Shown here: piece by piece, positions 18,321-25,604 of the stretch
Numbering within the stretch: the stretch's first letter is position 1
Layout of the letters: every line of letters begins with the position of its first letter
Source of the DNA: Cronobacter dublinensis subsp. dublinensis LMG 23823
GTDB taxonomy: Bacteria > Pseudomonadota > Gammaproteobacteria > Enterobacterales > Enterobacteriaceae
DNA: 64,000 nt
NCBI RefSeq assembly: GCF_001277235.1
Contig: NZ_CP012266.1
Span: 558,001 to 622,000, forward strand
Direction of reading: 5' to 3'
Translations under genes and position numbers: made by a program
The notes under the pieces: model-generated
Database searches by the model: none
What the model was told of the DNA's origin: nothing
The model's input: the letters and a program-made list of their open reading frames with translations, nothing else

Positions 18321-18703
18321 TGCTATCGATTAAATTACTGTTCTGGGCCATTACGCTTATCGATATCACCGTCGCCATAGTGATTTTTATCAGCGCGCTG
18401 AACACCCGAATGCTGTTAATCCCGCTCTGGTATCGGCTCGGATTATTAGTGGCGGCGTTTGGCTTTGCGGCCCAAAGTGGTCTTAATCTGCCTTATTTAC
18501 TGCTGGATAAAAATATTATGGCGCAGACGCTGCCTTTCTGGATCTTAAAAGATATGGGGGTAGGGCTGGTGGCGATTTATTATTTCTGGAGCGTCATGAT
18601 AAGCCGTAAAAACGCAGCGCCTTTGCCAAAACCTAAAAAAGCGATTACCCCTGCCCGCAAAAAATCCCCGCCCCGTTCGCCACGTAAAAAGACCACGCCA
18701 TAA
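18320..18703 (+). CDS. holin-like membrane protein 2
   Basis: A 127-residue protein with three hydrophobic segments (LLFWAITLIDITVAIVIFI; a segment around YRLGLLVAAFGFAAQ; MGVGLVAIYYFWSVMI) and a tail rich in Lys, Arg and Pro (KPKKAITPARKKSPPRSP). It overlaps the preceding gene by one base, so the two are translated together. The shared layout of helices plus basic tail suggests a pair, such as holin and antiholin. No homologue is recognised. Confidence 0.65.
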   Translation: MLSIKLLFWAITLIDITVAIVIFISALNTRMLLIPLWYRLGLLVAAFGFAAQSGLNLPYLLLDKNIMAQTLPFWILKDMGVGLVAIYYFWSVMISRKNAAPLPKPKKAITPARKKSPPRSPRKKTTP

Positions 18704-18706
18704 CCG

Positions 18707-18739
18707 TTCCCGGAATAGCTCACAAGGTTATTCCGGGAA
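18707..18739 (+). terminator. hairpin ending the DUF2589-lysozyme operon
   Basis: TTCCCGGAATA, an 11-nt loop, TATTCCGGGAA: a perfect 11-bp stem just after the last stop. There is no T-run, so termination may be inefficient or Rho-assisted. Confidence 0.5.
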
Positions 18740-18813
18740 ATGGCCCAGGCTAAACGGCGATGATTTCCTGCCACCCGGCGAATATTCCTGATGCTCGCCT
18801 GAATTTATTTTAA

Positions 18814-18829
18814 TCCTGCGAGTTCGCAT
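18814..18829. promoter_or_regulatory. near-palindromic element, copy 2
   Basis: TCCTGCGAGTTCGCAT, identical to the 15416 copy at 15 of 16 positions. It ends 29 bp before the ATG at 18859, similar to the 35 bp of copy 1. Confidence 0.6.
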
Positions 18830-18858
18830 TCCCTTTTATTTACGTGCAGGAGAGAGAT

Positions 18859-19392
18859 ATGTTTACTATTAATCTGGTTTCAGGTATCACCAAAACCCGC
18901 GTCATGTCCGGCGCTTTTGCCGCCACGTTAATGGCGTTTTCTTTCAGTAGCTGGGCAGCACCGCTACCGGGACCGGCGTGCGTTTTCCCGCAACCGGGTG
19001 GTGAAGCCGCCTGGGCTGATGCGCAGAAGATCGAGCGCGGGCATCTGGTGGAGTGCCATATCGCCAAAAGTGACGAATGGCTTAAGGAGCGGGCGCTGTA
19101 TGGTAAAGACGGCTGCCTCAAAAATGATAAAAAAACGGCTTCAACCTGGCAAAGTGCAGAGGCGATGTGGAAAACCGTTGGTTGGGCGATTGAGAAGGCT
19201 TGTAATGCCCCTGCGCCAGCTAAAAATTTTATTAATCTGTATAGTGATATGAAAGGAAACGCATCAGAAATTGTCGGCAGAGTATACAGGAATGGCGTTT
19301 ACCAGGATATTAATGGTGATAGCAAAGCTTTTATCAAGATGGTAAAAAGTAGTAAAGGTCAATGGTATGTATTAACCAGCTATCCGCGGTAA
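18859..19392 (+). CDS. secreted Cys-rich protein, unidentified
   Basis: A 177-residue protein that starts at the ATG after AGGAGAG; a GTG 15 bp upstream lies within that site. The signal peptide runs to SSWAAP near residue 35. The mature part has four cysteines (GPACVFP, LVECHI, DGCLKN, KACNAP), enough for two disulfides. The stretch PQPGGEAAWADAQKIERGHLVECHIAKSDEW suggests a compact enzyme-like or toxin-like domain that I cannot identify. The last third is AT-rich compared with the first. It forms its own unit, preceded by the shared palindrome and closed by a strong hairpin. Confidence 0.72.
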   Translation: MFTINLVSGITKTRVMSGAFAATLMAFSFSSWAAPLPGPACVFPQPGGEAAWADAQKIERGHLVECHIAKSDEWLKERALYGKDGCLKNDKKTASTWQSAEAMWKTVGWAIEKACNAPAPAKNFINLYSDMKGNASEIVGRVYRNGVYQDINGDSKAFIKMVKSSKGQWYVLTSYPR

Positions 19393-19399
19393 ACAAACA

Positions 19400-19430
19400 G
19401 GGGCATTATGTCGCGCATAATGCCCCTTAA
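19400..19430. terminator. terminator between convergent genes
   Basis: GGGGCATTATG, loop TCGCG, CATAATGCCCC: a perfect 11-bp stem. It lies between the secreted-protein gene and the convergent regulator gene. Confidence 0.65.
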
Positions 19431-19479
19431 TCGTCAGCATGATTAATCTTGTATCATCAATTAACACATCAACAGAGCG

Positions 19480-20082
19480 TTATTCATCCCCGGAATACAT
19501 CATTGCCGCCTGGGTGCGATTCGTGACGTTAAGGCGACGGAATATCGATTCCAGATGGGCCTTCACGGTGCCGGCGCTGATATTCAGATGGCGGCTGATC
19601 TGCTTGTTCGATTCCCCCGCCGCCAGCAGTTTGAGGATTTCACGCTGGCGTTCGCTCAGCCGCGCCAGCGCGCTCGGGCCGCTGTCCAGCAGCGAAATAC
19701 TCTCCTGCGGGAAGCACAGCATCCCCATCGCGGCGGCGCGCAGCGTCTGGACAATCGCTTCTGGCGGCGAATCGCGCCGCACGAATGCCGCCACGTGGTG
19801 GCGCAGAAACAGCCGCAGCAGCGCGGGCTGGCACTGATGGATCAGCAACACCACCGGAATGGCCGGGTGGCGCTGCGCTAAATCATCCAGCAGATCAATG
19901 TTCACGCTTTTCCCCGCGTCACCGTCCAGTAAAATCAACGAGGCCGGAAAATAACGCAGTGTCGTGTCTATCTCATTCGGGTTATTTAATCCGCAGATGG
20001 TTATTTCTGGAATAAACTGCTTCAGCACCGATGCCATTCCTTCAATAAATATCGATTGCTTATCAATCATTAACACATTCAT
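19480..20082 (-). CDS. LuxR/NarL-type response regulator with altered receiver
   Basis: A 200-residue protein: receiver-like domain at residues 1-120 and a LuxR helix-turn-helix at about 138-195 (LSERQREILKLLAAGESNKQISRHLNISAGTVKAHL). The phospho-acceptor D53 is kept (LILLDGDAG). However, the acidic pocket is only D7 (IDK instead of DD), and the conserved Lys is replaced in AFVRRDSP. Phosphorylation may be weak or absent, and no sensor kinase is next to it. It faces the lysozyme/DUF2589 cassette and is the obvious candidate to bind the repeated palindrome. That link is inference. Confidence 0.85.
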   Translation of the reverse strand: MNVLMIDKQSIFIEGMASVLKQFIPEITICGLNNPNEIDTTLRYFPASLILLDGDAGKSVNIDLLDDLAQRHPAIPVVLLIHQCQPALLRLFLRHHVAAFVRRDSPPEAIVQTLRAAAMGMLCFPQESISLLDSGPSALARLSERQREILKLLAAGESNKQISRHLNISAGTVKAHLESIFRRLNVTNRTQAAMMYSGDE

Positions 20083-20431
20083 TGTTAATCTCCATGCAGT
20101 AGCGCTCGTTGGGAAGTCTATTAGCAGAAAGAGTATTCAATGAGCCGAAAAAAATAAAAGAGGCTATTTGCCATAGGTCTTTTTACCGATGGCAATAATG
20201 GGATAATGAAAAAGGGTAAAAATAATTAAAGAAATATCATATATAGCATGGTGCGGTTTTTGGTTTATTTATTGGTGGCTGATTTTTATAGAAAGATAAA
20301 AATGGCGTTTAGCGATTTTCGGGTTATTAACCAAACCGCCTGAGCTGTTTAACGCTGGCAATATTTACCCGCGTGCAGGGACATTAATCCCGGCATGTGA
20401 ATAGCGTCACAACCTGCGCATGAAACCGGGT
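20083..20431. other. AT-rich non-coding stretch with regulator promoter
   Basis: 349 bp with no convincing gene. It is much richer in A and T than its neighbours and includes poly-A and poly-T tracts. The leftward promoter of the LuxR-type gene must lie at its left end. I see no tRNA, repeat or hairpin of note. Confidence 0.5.
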
Positions 20432-21010
20432 TCAGCGCTTTACAAGCAACCCATTCAGCCACTGTTCGCGGCGCGCCGGGCGGATATCCTGCGTGACCCA
20501 CAGCGCGAGCGGCGACAGGGCCGGAAACGCGGCCAGCAGCGCGGTCAGGCGCGCTTCATTCATATCGGTAAAACGACGCCCCTGCTGTTCGCGCTCTCCG
20601 TCGCCATATTTGAACGAGAGATACCAGACGCCGCCGGGCCTGAGGGCGTCCGAGAGCTTTTGCATGGCGCCGGGGAGTTCGTCATGTGCGAGATGCAGCA
20701 GCGACGCGCAGCACCAGATGCCGTCGTAGCGCTCAACGGCGTCCACATCGTGAAACGTCATCTCCTTTACCGGCAGGCCGCTGTGGGCGCGAGCCAGCGC
20801 GACCAGCTCGCGGCTGGCATCGAACGCGTCGACGTCATAGCCCATGCGATGGAACGCGAGCGCGTCGCGCCCGGAGCCGCAGCCCGCGTCCAGAACGCGC
20901 GCGCCCGCAGGCAGGTGCGGCGTGAAGGCGGCGTACAGCGAGGACATATCGACCGCGACGGTGCCGTCGAAAAAGGCCTGCGAGTGCGTCTGGTAATAGT
21001 TTTGCGTCAT
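20432..21010 (-). CDS. class I SAM-dependent methyltransferase
   Basis: A 192-residue Rossmann-fold methyltransferase. Motif I is VLDAGCGSGRDAL at residues 39-51. The acidic strand-2 end is VDAFDAS and motif IV is YDGIWCCASLLHL, followed by PGGVWYLSFKYG. No DNA-methylase NPPY or DPPY motif is present, so a small-molecule or protein substrate is more likely. The ATG at 21010 overlaps the stop of the HNH gene (TGATG), which makes translation coupled; the longer frame to 21046 would lie inside that gene. It is the second gene of a two-gene leftward operon. Confidence 0.85.
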   Translation of the reverse strand: MTQNYYQTHSQAFFDGTVAVDMSSLYAAFTPHLPAGARVLDAGCGSGRDALAFHRMGYDVDAFDASRELVALARAHSGLPVKEMTFHDVDAVERYDGIWCCASLLHLAHDELPGAMQKLSDALRPGGVWYLSFKYGDGEREQQGRRFTDMNEARLTALLAAFPALSPLALWVTQDIRPARREQWLNGLLVKR

Positions 21011-22029
21011 CAGAAAATCAGCTCCTGTTGCAGCGCGGGCTCCCACTGTTGCAGGCGGTTCGCGAAGGCGGCGCTCCAGGCGTCCTGCAGGAAGGTTTTA
21101 CGCAGGCGTTCATTATTACCCGTCTGGTTAATGATTGCCTCATGCAGCGGCAGACGGCTGTTAATAAAGTATTCGTTACGGGCGTGCAGCCGCGCGAGCA
21201 GCGTAAGGGTCGGGACGCGGGCGGATTTGCCGTTTTCGCCGCGATTACAGCCGCGACAGGCGAGCACCAGATTCCAGACGCCGTTCAGGTTGATGCCCGG
21301 CAGCTGTGCCGCGAGCGGCAGGAAGTGGTCGACATCGGCAAGCGTCGCGTCATGCTTCTCAAGGCTGATGGGCGCGTTGCAGTAAAAACAGTGGCCCTTC
21401 TGGTAGCCGTTCAGGCTGTTGCGACAGCTCGTCAGGGTGATGCGCGATGAGTACAAGCGGGGGGTGAACAGGATTTCCTGCTCCGCGTCGTAATGGACAT
21501 CCAGCAGCTGCGGTGGCAGATTCATCTGCCAGGCTTTTTCGACCAGCCGCCAGCGCGCGTCCGTTTCCTGCGTAAGATTCGCGAACTGCGCGCTTTCCGT
21601 GAGGTTATAAAAGTCATCGGTCAGGCGGATGGCTGTATGGGCGCGCGGTTCGTTAATGAAAAACGGCTTCGCGACAGGCCCACCGCTCACGTTATGAAAG
21701 GCGCTGAGCACCACGTTAAAACCGTGCCTGACCGTGGCTTCAATCAACTGCCCGTGGGTTATTGCCTGCTCGTTAAAATGCTGACAGGCAAGGATGAACT
21801 GGCCGGGGCGCTTAATGTTGAGGATTTGCTTCGGCGCTTCTCGTAAGTGTGCGCAGATATGCGCGCTGAACGGCAGCGCCAGATCCTCAAGCTTTACGAG
21901 GCTGTTATCGCGTTTTACCTCACAGAGCGCCTGCGCCAGCGCGAATTTGTACGTGGCGAAGTTGTTTCCAAAAAGGATCACGCCGCGCCAGTAGTTTTCC
22001 GGCGTGGGATCTTTCTCGAAAAAATCCAT
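21010..22029 (-). CDS. HNH endonuclease family protein
   Basis: A 339-residue protein with a C-terminal HNH nuclease domain. C214 and C217 (CFYC) with C258 and C261 (CRGC) form the zinc knuckle. D234-H235 carry the general base, and N253 and N262 complete the beta-beta-alpha-metal site. The first 200 residues are of unknown function and probably choose the target. I take the ATG at 22029 (MDFFEKDPTPENYW), with AGGACA upstream. The coupled methyltransferase and the position beside the leuX hot spot suggest a defence or modification role, though this is not a classical restriction pair. Confidence 0.85.
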   Translation of the reverse strand: MDFFEKDPTPENYWRGVILFGNNFATYKFALAQALCEVKRDNSLVKLEDLALPFSAHICAHLREAPKQILNIKRPGQFILACQHFNEQAITHGQLIEATVRHGFNVVLSAFHNVSGGPVAKPFFINEPRAHTAIRLTDDFYNLTESAQFANLTQETDARWRLVEKAWQMNLPPQLLDVHYDAEQEILFTPRLYSSRITLTSCRNSLNGYQKGHCFYCNAPISLEKHDATLADVDHFLPLAAQLPGINLNGVWNLVLACRGCNRGENGKSARVPTLTLLARLHARNEYFINSRLPLHEAIINQTGNNERLRKTFLQDAWSAAFANRLQQWEPALQQELIF

Positions 22030-22235
22030 ACATTGTCCTGTCAGGGAGCGAGGAGGGCGAGCCGCGCAAGTAGTGGAACCCGTAACGGGATCACATACCA
22101 AATGAAAGGTGATGTAAACCTGCAAATGATTGTTTTGGTGAATTTATGAGCGGAAGAGAGGCGACAGGGCGGGAGAAGGGGCGGTGCGCTATGCTGAAAT
22201 TTTCAGCACTCAACAGGACGGCGCAAGAGCGCTGC

Positions 22236-22263
22236 TTGCATGGCGGGCCCTGACAGGTATAAT
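22236..22263 (+). promoter_or_regulatory. leuX promoter
   Basis: TTGCAT at 22236 and a perfect TATAAT at 22258 with 16 bp between them, about 27 bp before the tRNA. A GC-containing discriminator, usual for stable-RNA genes, follows. Confidence 0.7.
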
Positions 22264-22289
22264 CGCAACGTTTTCCGCATCCCTTCCGT

Positions 22290-22374
22290 GCCGGAGTGGC
22301 GAAATCGGTAGACGCAGTTGATTCAAAATCAACCGTAGAAATACGTGCCGGTTCGAGTCCGGCCTTCGGCACCA
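22290..22374 (+). tRNA. leuX: tRNA-Leu(CAA)
   Basis: An 85-nt class II tRNA. Acceptor arms GCCGGAG and CTTCGGC pair with one G-U. The anticodon stem-loop TTGATTCAAAATCAA shows CAA. The long variable arm, GGTTCGAGTCC T-arm and encoded CCA are present. The sequence is almost that of E. coli leuX, a well-known integration site for genomic islands. Confidence 0.97.
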
Positions 22375-22387
22375 TCGGAACATCAAT

Positions 22388-22411
22388 AGACGTCAACGGA
22401 CGTCTTTTTTT
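22388..22411 (+). terminator. intrinsic terminator of leuX
   Basis: AGACGTC, loop AACG, GACGTCT, then a T-run. Confidence 0.85.
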
Positions 22412-22500
22412 GTGCCTGAAATCCATTATCCGCAAGGCTTTCCTCGCTTTTTCACTCAACCTAAGTCAACCTGATTCAATCTACATCAACTTACTGATGC

Positions 22501-22519
22501 GGGTACAACTGCGGGTATA
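22501..22519 (+). repeat. left copy of 19-bp direct repeat (putative integrase arm site)
   Basis: GGGTACAACTGCGGGTATA. With the preceding TGC it shows two TGCGGGTA units 12 bp apart. A reversed TTGTACCCACA lies at 22538-22548. It is close to the integrase start, where P4-type integrases bind arm sites. The partner copy is at 42369. Confidence 0.7.
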
Positions 22520-22572
22520 TCCCGGTTCGATAATGTTTGTACCCACACAGAACCCTTGAAAGGATACTCATC

Positions 22573-23853
22573 ATGGCTCTGAGTGATGTGAAGGTTCGTT
22601 CGGCTAAGCCTGAAGCAAAAGCCTATAAACTGGCTGACGGTGAAGGCATGGTTTTGCTGGTTCACCCTAACGGCTCAAAATACTGGCGGCTACGCTATCG
22701 CTTTGGCGGCAAAGAGAAGATGCTGGCGTTGGGAAAATACCCTGAAGTGTCATTGGCGGATGCCCGGGCACACCGGGATGAGGCTCGTAAGCTATTAGCT
22801 AATGGTGTCGATCCCAGTGAGAACAAGAAAGCCGTTAAGGTAGAGCAGGAGCAAGAGGCGATAACGTTTGAAGTGGTTGCCAGAGAGTGGCACGCCAGCA
22901 ATCAAAAGTGGTCTGAGTCGCACAGTGCTCGTGTATTGAAAAGCCTGGAAGATAATCTTTTTTCAGCCATCGGTAAGCGGAACATTGCTGAATTGAAGAC
23001 ACGGGATCTGCTTGTCCCCATCAAAGCCGTCGAGTCATCCGGGCGGCTCGAAGTTGCCGCCCGTTTACAGCAGCGTACTACCGCGATTATGCGCTTTGCC
23101 GTTCAGAGTGGTTTAATCGACTACAATCCCGCGCAAGAGATAGCCGGAGCGGTTGCTACGGCGAAAAGACAGCATCGTGCTGCTCTGGATCTTGAACGTA
23201 TTCCCGAATTACTTCACCGCATTGATTACTATTCCGGAAGACCATTAACCCGACTTGCTGTCGAACTCACGTTGTTAGTTTTCATCCGTTCAAGCGAACT
23301 GCGCTTTGCCCGTTGGTCAGAAGTAGATTTTGAAACGGCCATGTGGACGATTCCAGGTGAGCGTGAACCACTGGAAGGTGTTAAACATTCTCAGCGTGGT
23401 TCGAAGATGCGAACACCTCATCTCGTTCCCTTGTCGCGCCAGGCGCTGGTCATTCTGGAAAAGATCAGAAGTATGAGTGGGAATCGAGAGCTGATTTTTG
23501 TGGGCGATCACGATCCGCGTAAGCCTATGAGTGAGAACACGGTGAACAAGGCGCTACGCGTAATGGGGTATGACACGAAAACGGAAGTTTGTGGACATGG
23601 TTTCAGGACAATGGCTTGTAGTTCTTTGATTGAATCAGGATTGTGGTCAAGGTATGCGGTAGAACGGCAGATGAGTCACCAGGAGCGTAACTCTGTACGA
23701 GCAGCTTATATCCACAAGGCGGAGCATCTGGGGGAGAGGAGGCTAATGTTGCAGTGGTGGGCTGATTTTCTGGATGCGAATCGGGAGAAGGGAGTGAGTC
23801 CATTTGATTTTGCAAAGCTCCATGTAAGAAAAGAGGTTTATGTGACAAATTAG
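22573..23853 (+). CDS. P4-type tyrosine integrase
   Basis: A 426-residue site-specific recombinase. The N-terminal DUF4102-type arm-binding domain (ALSDVKVRSAKPEAKAYKLADG) is followed by a SAM-like core-binding domain and the catalytic domain. Catalytic residues are visible: the first Arg in FIRSSELRFARW, HGFR, the His in QMSHQERN, and the Tyr nucleophile in RAAYIHKAEHLGERR. I take the ATG at 22573 because AAGGA lies 9 bp upstream; the ATG at 22537 lacks a site. It inserted the island at leuX and appears intact, so excision may still be possible. Confidence 0.95.
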   Translation: MALSDVKVRSAKPEAKAYKLADGEGMVLLVHPNGSKYWRLRYRFGGKEKMLALGKYPEVSLADARAHRDEARKLLANGVDPSENKKAVKVEQEQEAITFEVVAREWHASNQKWSESHSARVLKSLEDNLFSAIGKRNIAELKTRDLLVPIKAVESSGRLEVAARLQQRTTAIMRFAVQSGLIDYNPAQEIAGAVATAKRQHRAALDLERIPELLHRIDYYSGRPLTRLAVELTLLVFIRSSELRFARWSEVDFETAMWTIPGEREPLEGVKHSQRGSKMRTPHLVPLSRQALVILEKIRSMSGNRELIFVGDHDPRKPMSENTVNKALRVMGYDTKTEVCGHGFRTMACSSLIESGLWSRYAVERQMSHQERNSVRAAYIHKAEHLGERRLMLQWWADFLDANREKGVSPFDFAKLHVRKEVYVTN

Positions 23854-24138
23854 TTTCAGAGAAACTTGCAGTATGAGAGTAAATTTCTTCCATAAAATCA
23901 CATAAATGCCTTGAAGTAACTGAAGCAAAGCGTGTTTAAATGGGAAAATCATCTTGGTTCAAGGTAATATGAAGAGTGATCCTAGCTGATTAGAGAGAGT
24001 GTGGCGATGCAAACTTTTTTATTTGACACGCTTGGTCATTGTGAGGCGTGTTTCAGTAAACTGAGCACGCCTTTGAACTGCTTCTTCGGGTGGGCATGAA
24101 TTTCTGGGTTTTGCTTACCAGAGTGTGAAAGTAAGTAT
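23854..24138. other. spacer between integrase and PLD gene
   Basis: 285 bp between convergent genes. It is AT-rich with no credible gene. A short inverted pair around GAGGCGTG and AGCACGCCTT near 24043-24074 may end one or both transcripts. Confidence 0.4.
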
Positions 24139-25488
24139 TCAAATATTTACGCGAACTGGATAGCCTAATGCACGCAAGGCTTTATTGGTTCTGCCATTTC
24201 TGGGAGGTGTATCTTCTGGCCTTGCCCAACCGACCACTTCAGCAATAGAGTTAATACCGTAATGCTGGAATTTGTACTCCTCGTCTTTGCCTGCCAGATA
24301 GAGCCTTTCCCACATTAATGAAGGCTTTCCACCGTAGAGGACATAGTTGAGCAATTCAGCAATAGTCATACCTTTTTGATTGGTTTGGCCCATGATCCAT
24401 TTTGTGAATAAAACGGCGCGCTCTTCTTTATTTAAGGATGTTTTGGCTGAATAGCCAAATGTTTCAGCGCTCATTTTTATCACATGGTCCATTGTTGCAT
24501 GTGTGTAAGAGAATATTTGATAGAGCTTATCCTCTGTCAATGAGCTAATATTATTTTTTGACAAGTGTTCGCGAATGTAGGGGGCGTAAATCCCAAGATG
24601 AATATCCTCATTAGACGGAGGAACTGATTGGATTTTCCACCAGGAGAGCATATTCATCAATGCTGCTTGTGGGTTTTTACTATTGGTACGGTGATAATCC
24701 TCAAAAGGATAAGTATTATCTTGTTGATGAACTTTTTTATAATAGTATGCGTGTAGAAATTGATCGGTTTGCCAAAACATTGGAGTATCTTCTGATATCC
24801 ATGCAGGTCTGTAATCATTAATTTGGTCTGAGATACTCTTGATGATTGAAAATGTGCTTTCCCATTCTTTATGGAAACTCTCTTTCCTTCTATCTTTAGT
24901 TTTTTTGTTATCAACAAAATTCACGCCACCCCATTCAGGTATTTTCCGCTTTTTGATAAGCTCTCGTTCTTTTTTCTCTAATTCGACTTTTAGTTTTAAT
25001 AATTGTCTTTGTTCATCAATAATCTCTTTACTAAGATCAACGCAAGAGTCAAGTGATGCTAAGTTATCGAAGAATTCCTCTAACTGTTCAATTAAATTAG
25101 AACTGTATAAATCACTCTCAGTGAAGAAAATACCGGCTTCTATATTCGAGTACCATGCACGCTCAGTTAAATTAGCTGAACCAATATAGGCGCCATATCC
25201 CTTCCACCAAATAACTTTGCTGTGCAGGCGATCTGGTATAAGTTTACAAAAAATATTATTTTTAACGTTTGCGAGAAGTTTTGATAAAAATGCAGGCGAT
25301 ACAGGAACTGTATGATCATATCGCATCCAAATATCAAGGCGGTGATGGTTTTTTATGCAATGCTCGAGGAACGTGGTTTTATCATCTCCATAAGCAATGG
25401 CGGCAACAACACCATCAATTTCTTTACCTGGAGTGGGTAAACATGATCTAAAAAACTCTCCATTTAATCCGTTAGCAATAAGTTTCAT
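24139..25488 (-). CDS. PLD-fold nuclease-like protein next to BREX
   Basis: A 449-residue protein with one phospholipase-D-type half-site: H89-x-K91, then GSANLTERAW at 103-112. The usual Asp between them is missing (K96 lies there), as in some PLD-like nucleases that work as dimers. Residues 145-190 form a charged coiled coil (KVELEKKERELIKKRK). The C-terminal 250 residues are of unknown type. It is AT-rich, unlike brxL before it, and follows brxL in the same direction after a 117-bp gap. A nuclease accessory to BREX, or an independent defence gene, are both possible. Confidence 0.75.
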   Translation of the reverse strand: MKLIANGLNGEFFRSCLPTPGKEIDGVVAAIAYGDDKTTFLEHCIKNHHRLDIWMRYDHTVPVSPAFLSKLLANVKNNIFCKLIPDRLHSKVIWWKGYGAYIGSANLTERAWYSNIEAGIFFTESDLYSSNLIEQLEEFFDNLASLDSCVDLSKEIIDEQRQLLKLKVELEKKERELIKKRKIPEWGGVNFVDNKKTKDRRKESFHKEWESTFSIIKSISDQINDYRPAWISEDTPMFWQTDQFLHAYYYKKVHQQDNTYPFEDYHRTNSKNPQAALMNMLSWWKIQSVPPSNEDIHLGIYAPYIREHLSKNNISSLTEDKLYQIFSYTHATMDHVIKMSAETFGYSAKTSLNKEERAVLFTKWIMGQTNQKGMTIAELLNYVLYGGKPSLMWERLYLAGKDEEYKFQHYGINSIAEVVGWARPEDTPPRNGRTNKALRALGYPVRVNI

Positions 25489-25604
25489 TATTATTTTACC
25501 GGGAAGTTTTTCATAAAATAAATGTATTTAGGATGATGTTATATTAAATAAAAATAATATGGGCATTAACATACCGAGAAATGTGATCCATTCCTCGGTA
25601 TGTC

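Noticed and set aside
15467..19392. Reading the DUF2589-lysozyme cassette as a prophage remnant
   Set aside because: No integrase, attachment repeats, terminase, portal, capsid or tail genes are present, and base composition is close to the backbone for most of it.
22091..22459. Leftward open frame of about 122 codons over leuX
   Set aside because: It runs antisense through the tRNA gene and its terminator, so it is not a credible protein gene.
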